Below, in pieces: positions 62,501 to 64,000 of a stretch of DNA of 64,000 nt (within the stretch, counting starts at the first letter, position 1; every line of letters begins with the position of its first letter). The notes below the pieces were generated by a model. The model had not been told where the DNA came from, did not search any database, and saw only the letters and a program-made list of their open reading frames with translations. Location: assembly GCA_016858145.1 (NCBI GenBank), contig JAEHOE010000092.1, forward strand, positions 310,001 through 374,000, read 5' to 3'. This DNA comes from Edaphochlamys debaryana. Taxonomy: Eukaryota; Chlorophyta; Chlorophyceae; Chlamydomonadales. The translations under genes were made by a program, and so were the position numbers.

Positions 62501-62931
62501 CGAGAAAGATCTCCGCGGGCAGGCCCTTCCACCACGCACCTTCCCGGAATCTGACAAGGAAAAGGCGGGGCGGGGCGCTAGAGCCCGCATCAGAGCTTGG
62601 GAATACCCCGTCCTCCGCCGGCCTGGACAAAGCAAGGAAGAAGGGTGAGGTTAGCAGGGTGCTGCCGACGTAACCCTCAACCACGGAAGCTGTTGTGCGA
62701 GGGAGGCAAAGCCCACACGCCAGGTCGCTCCGACCCACATCGTGCCCCTCACCTCAACCCCACTCTCCCACTGCGCAGCTCCACAAAATCACGCGGCTGG
62801 ATTGACCCTGAGGTGATCCCTTCGGCCTCTGCTGCGCCCTGGGTGCAGAGCAGTGCAGCGGCCCCCAGCAGTGCGACCGCCAGGGCAGGCCCTCGAAGCG
62901 GTGGCCGCCCGGGCCCACGTGGGCCCAGCAT
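43632..62931 (-). CDS. Gene C: giant secreted subtilase with lectin, PAN and Cys-rich modules
   Basis: Seventy-one exons join in one open frame of 10,308 nt, 3,435 residues. The order is signal peptide; propeptide to about residue 330; S8 domain with D338 (VTDTGV), H398 (GHGTAS), N507 (AAGN) and S751 (GTSLAAAA), with a PA domain at 564-656; a post-catalytic beta-sandwich to about 1003; and ricin-like 1004-1332. Then come Cys-rich W-C modules at about 1333, 2737, 2961 and 3198; a PA14-like domain 1403-1551; bulb-lectin-like and PAN-like segments to 3197; and a PPSPR tail from about 3394. I start at 62931 because gene B has the same ATG; an ATG at 62946 is possible. The likely role (inferred) is a secreted endopeptidase tethered to wall or matrix glycoproteins. 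That it is one gene, not several, rests on unbroken phase across all exons and the parallel structure of gene B. Confidence 0.85.
44668..47585 (-). other. Gene C alternating Cys-rich modules and bulb-lectin-like units (exons 58-68)
   Basis: Exons are 47523-47585, 47353-47435, 47106-47218, 46890-47004, 46502-46753, 46196-46400, 45898-46112, 45564-45730, 45417-45459, 44932-45255 and 44668-44844. Cys-rich modules are exon 62 and exons 65+66. Each is followed by lectin-like exons with GRWALVLESTGRLVVREY, RFSLYVESGGNVVVREVY and GPFRMQVGDDGIVSVLN. Exon 62 ends at a GC donor (GCAAGT), as it does in gene B. Confidence 0.65.
47762..49181 (-). other. Gene C ricin-like block 2 and short linker exons (exons 51-57)
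   Basis: Exons are 48753-49181, 48615-48655, 48516-48547, 48388-48396 (9 nt), 48173-48285, 47930-48086 and 47762-47797. Exon 51 has ricin-like repeats (LCLDVALGSAGGDDQILLNKC). The 9-nt exon supplies KYDW between NK and YCSQTDES; the same 9-nt solution works in gene B. Exon 57 ends TG, and here the next exon begins G, giving Trp. Confidence 0.6.
49349..51321 (-). other. Gene C ricin-like and PAN-like modules (exons 42-50)
   Basis: Exons are 51178-51321, 50869-51055, 50654-50777, 50519-50549 (31 nt), 50255-50422, 50014-50166, 49793-49897, 49587-49701 and 49349-49473. CLEVSSTGNLKIWDC is ricin-type. ACSALCKASAGCAFYSYTSA and ACRDACLASDTC are PAN/apple-like Cys clusters. These exons are much more diverged from gene B than their neighbours. 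Confidence 0.6.
51447..53179 (-). other. Gene C bulb-type lectin and PAN-like modules (exons 35-41)
   Basis: Exons are 52913-53179, 52750-52844, 52545-52637, 52160-52387, 51988-52017 (30 nt), 51816-51883 and 51447-51726. RTFVLVMQRDGTLAVYRS and GNIRLILTNDGDLNLLNPRG are bulb-type mannose-lectin repeats. Exon 38 (SPEHCGYLCADMTGCDVWNY...CEL) has PAN/apple-like Cys spacing. Confidence 0.65.
52497..52549 (+). repeat. Duplicated 5' splice site of gene C exon 37
   Basis: The segment agcttctcact occurs twice around several cccattcccactccc units, starting at the exon 37 donor. On the minus strand this gives two copies of a GTGAGAAGCT donor. Confidence 0.6.
53275..54322 (-). other. Gene C Cys-rich W-C module 1 and PA14-like domain (exons 31-34)
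   Basis: Exons are 54113-54322, 53585-54031, 53365-53503 and 53275-53286 (12-nt microexon). Exon 31 (WCTGGNLELF...WMCVDRVTGQRG...TGWPRANNAICPAYLPG) is the first of four related modules. Exon 32 (FRYVWTSPG...CDNQCAIFFDGKFVKLD) resembles PA14-type sugar-binding sandwiches. That call is tentative. Confidence 0.55.
54444..55833 (-). other. Gene C ricin-type beta-trefoil-like block 1 (exons 26-30)
   Basis: Exons are 55683-55833, 55273-55576, 55017-55183, 54752-54911 and 54444-54649. Repeated patterns such as NCIAVPTNGTHTSGTVLQQW, CWTTENGALTARTRIVLGDC and CLTVRNTTANSRATFEVC match the C-x(n)-N/G-x-x-V/L-x-x-x-C repeats of ricin-type carbohydrate-binding folds. Sugar specificity cannot be judged. 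Confidence 0.6.
55934..57042 (-). other. Gene C post-catalytic region (exons 21-25)
   Basis: Exons are 56913-57042, 56733-56822, 56475-56617, 56216-56343 and 55934-56145. DGYYPEGS...PSGMLLKV, then MQGWGRLDLSG, AVLVWNDYPAS, LVNDLDLKYELNG and VNNVERLRISVKAGDTITF follow the pattern seen after the active site in large subtilases of bacteria and protists. Exon 22 ends at a GC donor (GCAAGC). Confidence 0.75.
57822..57873 (+). repeat. 13-bp tandem repeat in a gene C intron
   Basis: The unit ggggctaggccaa is present about four times in the intron between exon 17 (57724-57780) and the 15-nt exon 16 (57924-57938). Confidence 0.8.
60712..60774 (+). repeat. Tandem duplication of about 31 bp in a gene C intron
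   Basis: The unit gcaatggctcggtcgatcga plus gtgctatg is present twice, in the intron between the Asp microexon (60818-60835) and exon 8 (60509-60647). It is absent from genes A and B. Confidence 0.8.
60984..62931 (-). other. Gene C signal peptide and propeptide (exons 1-6)
   Basis: Exons are 62753-62931, 62540-62550 (11 nt), 62201-62340, 61455-61925, 61179-61290 and 60984-61075. The leader has the hydrophobic core ALAVALLGAAALL. The microexon supplies RFRE between GRVGL and GTVGALRDD. Exon 4 has a basic run, SRRRRRAAEV, a possible cleavage site. Confidence 0.8.
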
Positions 62932-64000
62932 GGCCCCTGGTGGCACGGAGGGATGGCGCGCGTGTCATTACGCCGGGAAATTGCCGTTTCCAGGGCAGCA
63001 GTTGGGGACTCCCTCCTCGCAAAGCCCCCTCGCCCCGTCCCAAAACATGCATTCGCCCCCCCTGCACCGAGGTGGGCTGGGCATCATGCACGAGGCCTGC
63101 CCTTTGCTTGGGATAGCTGTCATGCGCTGCATAGCGTCTCATAAAGTGAGGGACACGCCGCAAGAAGTTCCGGGTGAGGTTTTGGGCCTTTCCTTCCCTC
63201 GCCTCGGCTCCCGCTCGTCCTGGCACGCTGGCGCCAACTGCGCTCTCGCCTCCTGCTCGCCTCGTCGCTCCCAGACAGACACAGGCGCGTGCATACGCAA
63301 CACGACGCACGCTTTCATCAACGTCCGCCCCCTAGAGTGTGACCTTCGCCGGGCACCCGGCGAGGTCTGCCGCGCTTGTCCGTCTCATGCTCCCGCCCGC
63401 ATGGGGCCCGACCGGAGACATCGGTTTTGATAGACTTCTCGGCCGTTATGGAGCCAAAACTGCATTGCATTGCCTTTGCGATGATTGCGGGCGGCCGTGC
63501 ACGCTCCGCCGGACGCCATTCATGGGCTCGGAGCCTTTGAAAGTGGGCGCGCCCTCCCACCCCCAAGCTGAACACGGTGATCGCGTGTACGTCAGAGATA
63601 AAAGCTATACGTATGAGGCTGGAGCCTCACCTTGTGCGCGGGACTCGCCGGACGATACTAGAGCCGAAGGCGCGCTCCGAGCCAGAAGATATTCAAGCTC
63701 TGCCAATCTGCATCTATAGCGTTGAACAGGTGGAGACTTGAGCGTACTTGGCTGAGGCTAGACGACGTGAGTTACAGAAATGCCGGGCCAAGGTCGCCGT
63801 GCACGCTGCTCTGTATGCGAGAGGGACAGCGTGGACCATGCACAAGGGACGCTTCGTATGCATGCTGTCTTGCGCATACTCGTACGCGAGGGTCGCGCGG
63901 CAAAATGATTGAGGGGTGGGCCCCATGCGGCCAACTGAACATGAATTGCCGAGGGAGGGAGACTGCGTGGATATGAAACTCGTTGCACATACATGTTTTG
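62932..64000. other. Upstream region of gene C
   Basis: Expected to contain the promoter of gene C. No TATA box, RNA gene or coding homology was recognised on either strand. A short segment near 63630 resembles one at a similar distance upstream of gene B. Confidence 0.5.

Noticed and set aside
43632..62931. Splitting gene C into a protease gene and one or more lectin genes
   Set aside because: Exon phases are continuous with no internal start context or stop, and B repeats the same structure; transcripts could still overturn this.
62597..63430. 277-codon plus-strand open frame
   Set aside because: It is antisense to the exon 1 signal peptide of gene C and shows no domain; the matching frame in gene B has a different extent.

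Overview
The window looks like nuclear DNA of a chlamydomonadalean (volvocine-type) green alga. The signs are GC-rich sequence, very intron-dense genes with short GT-AG introns, hydroxyproline-type SPPPPP/PPSPR tails, Ala/Gly/Pro-rich inserts inside a conserved housekeeping protein, and a TGTAA polyadenylation motif. All recognisable complete genes lie on the minus strand. Exon models below were built by hand from splice consensus, reading phase and paralogue comparison; no software was run.

Layout (plus coordinates, genes read right to left): 1-4391, gene A, the first 15 exons of a secreted subtilase that runs off the window; 4392-7450, intergenic with degenerate repeats; 7451-16588, APC2, the cullin-like subunit of the anaphase-promoting complex; 16589-18610, intergenic; 18611-37931, gene B, a giant subtilase with a lectin tail; 37932-43631, spacer with cyclophilin exon fragments in both orientations and a 416-bp hAT-type MITE; 43632-62931, gene C, a second complete giant subtilase; 62932-64000, upstream region of C.

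A, B and C are tandem head-to-tail paralogues; the B and C start codons are exactly 25,000 bp apart. For C, 71 exons join into one open frame of 10,308 nt (3,435 residues). The order is signal peptide, propeptide, S8 subtilisin domain with an inserted PA domain (D338, H398, N507, S751), a subtilase C-terminal beta-sandwich, then about 2,400 residues of ricin-type, bulb-lectin-type, PAN/apple-type and a recurrent Cys-rich W-C module, ending in a PPSPR tail. The genes are rich in microexons (9, 11, 12, 15, 18 and 23 nt); the catalytic Asp and Ser each sit on one. Gene B has the same structure but carries an in-frame TGA at a Trp codon split by an intron, plus one intron that C lacks.

Working idea (inference): the array encodes secreted proteases that dock on glycoproteins of the algal wall or matrix through lectin arms. 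This would be comparable in theme to the subtilisin-like hatching enzymes known from Chlamydomonas and Volvox (sporangin, VheA), but with a far larger lectin-rich arm. Sequence from the window alone cannot show orthology to those enzymes.
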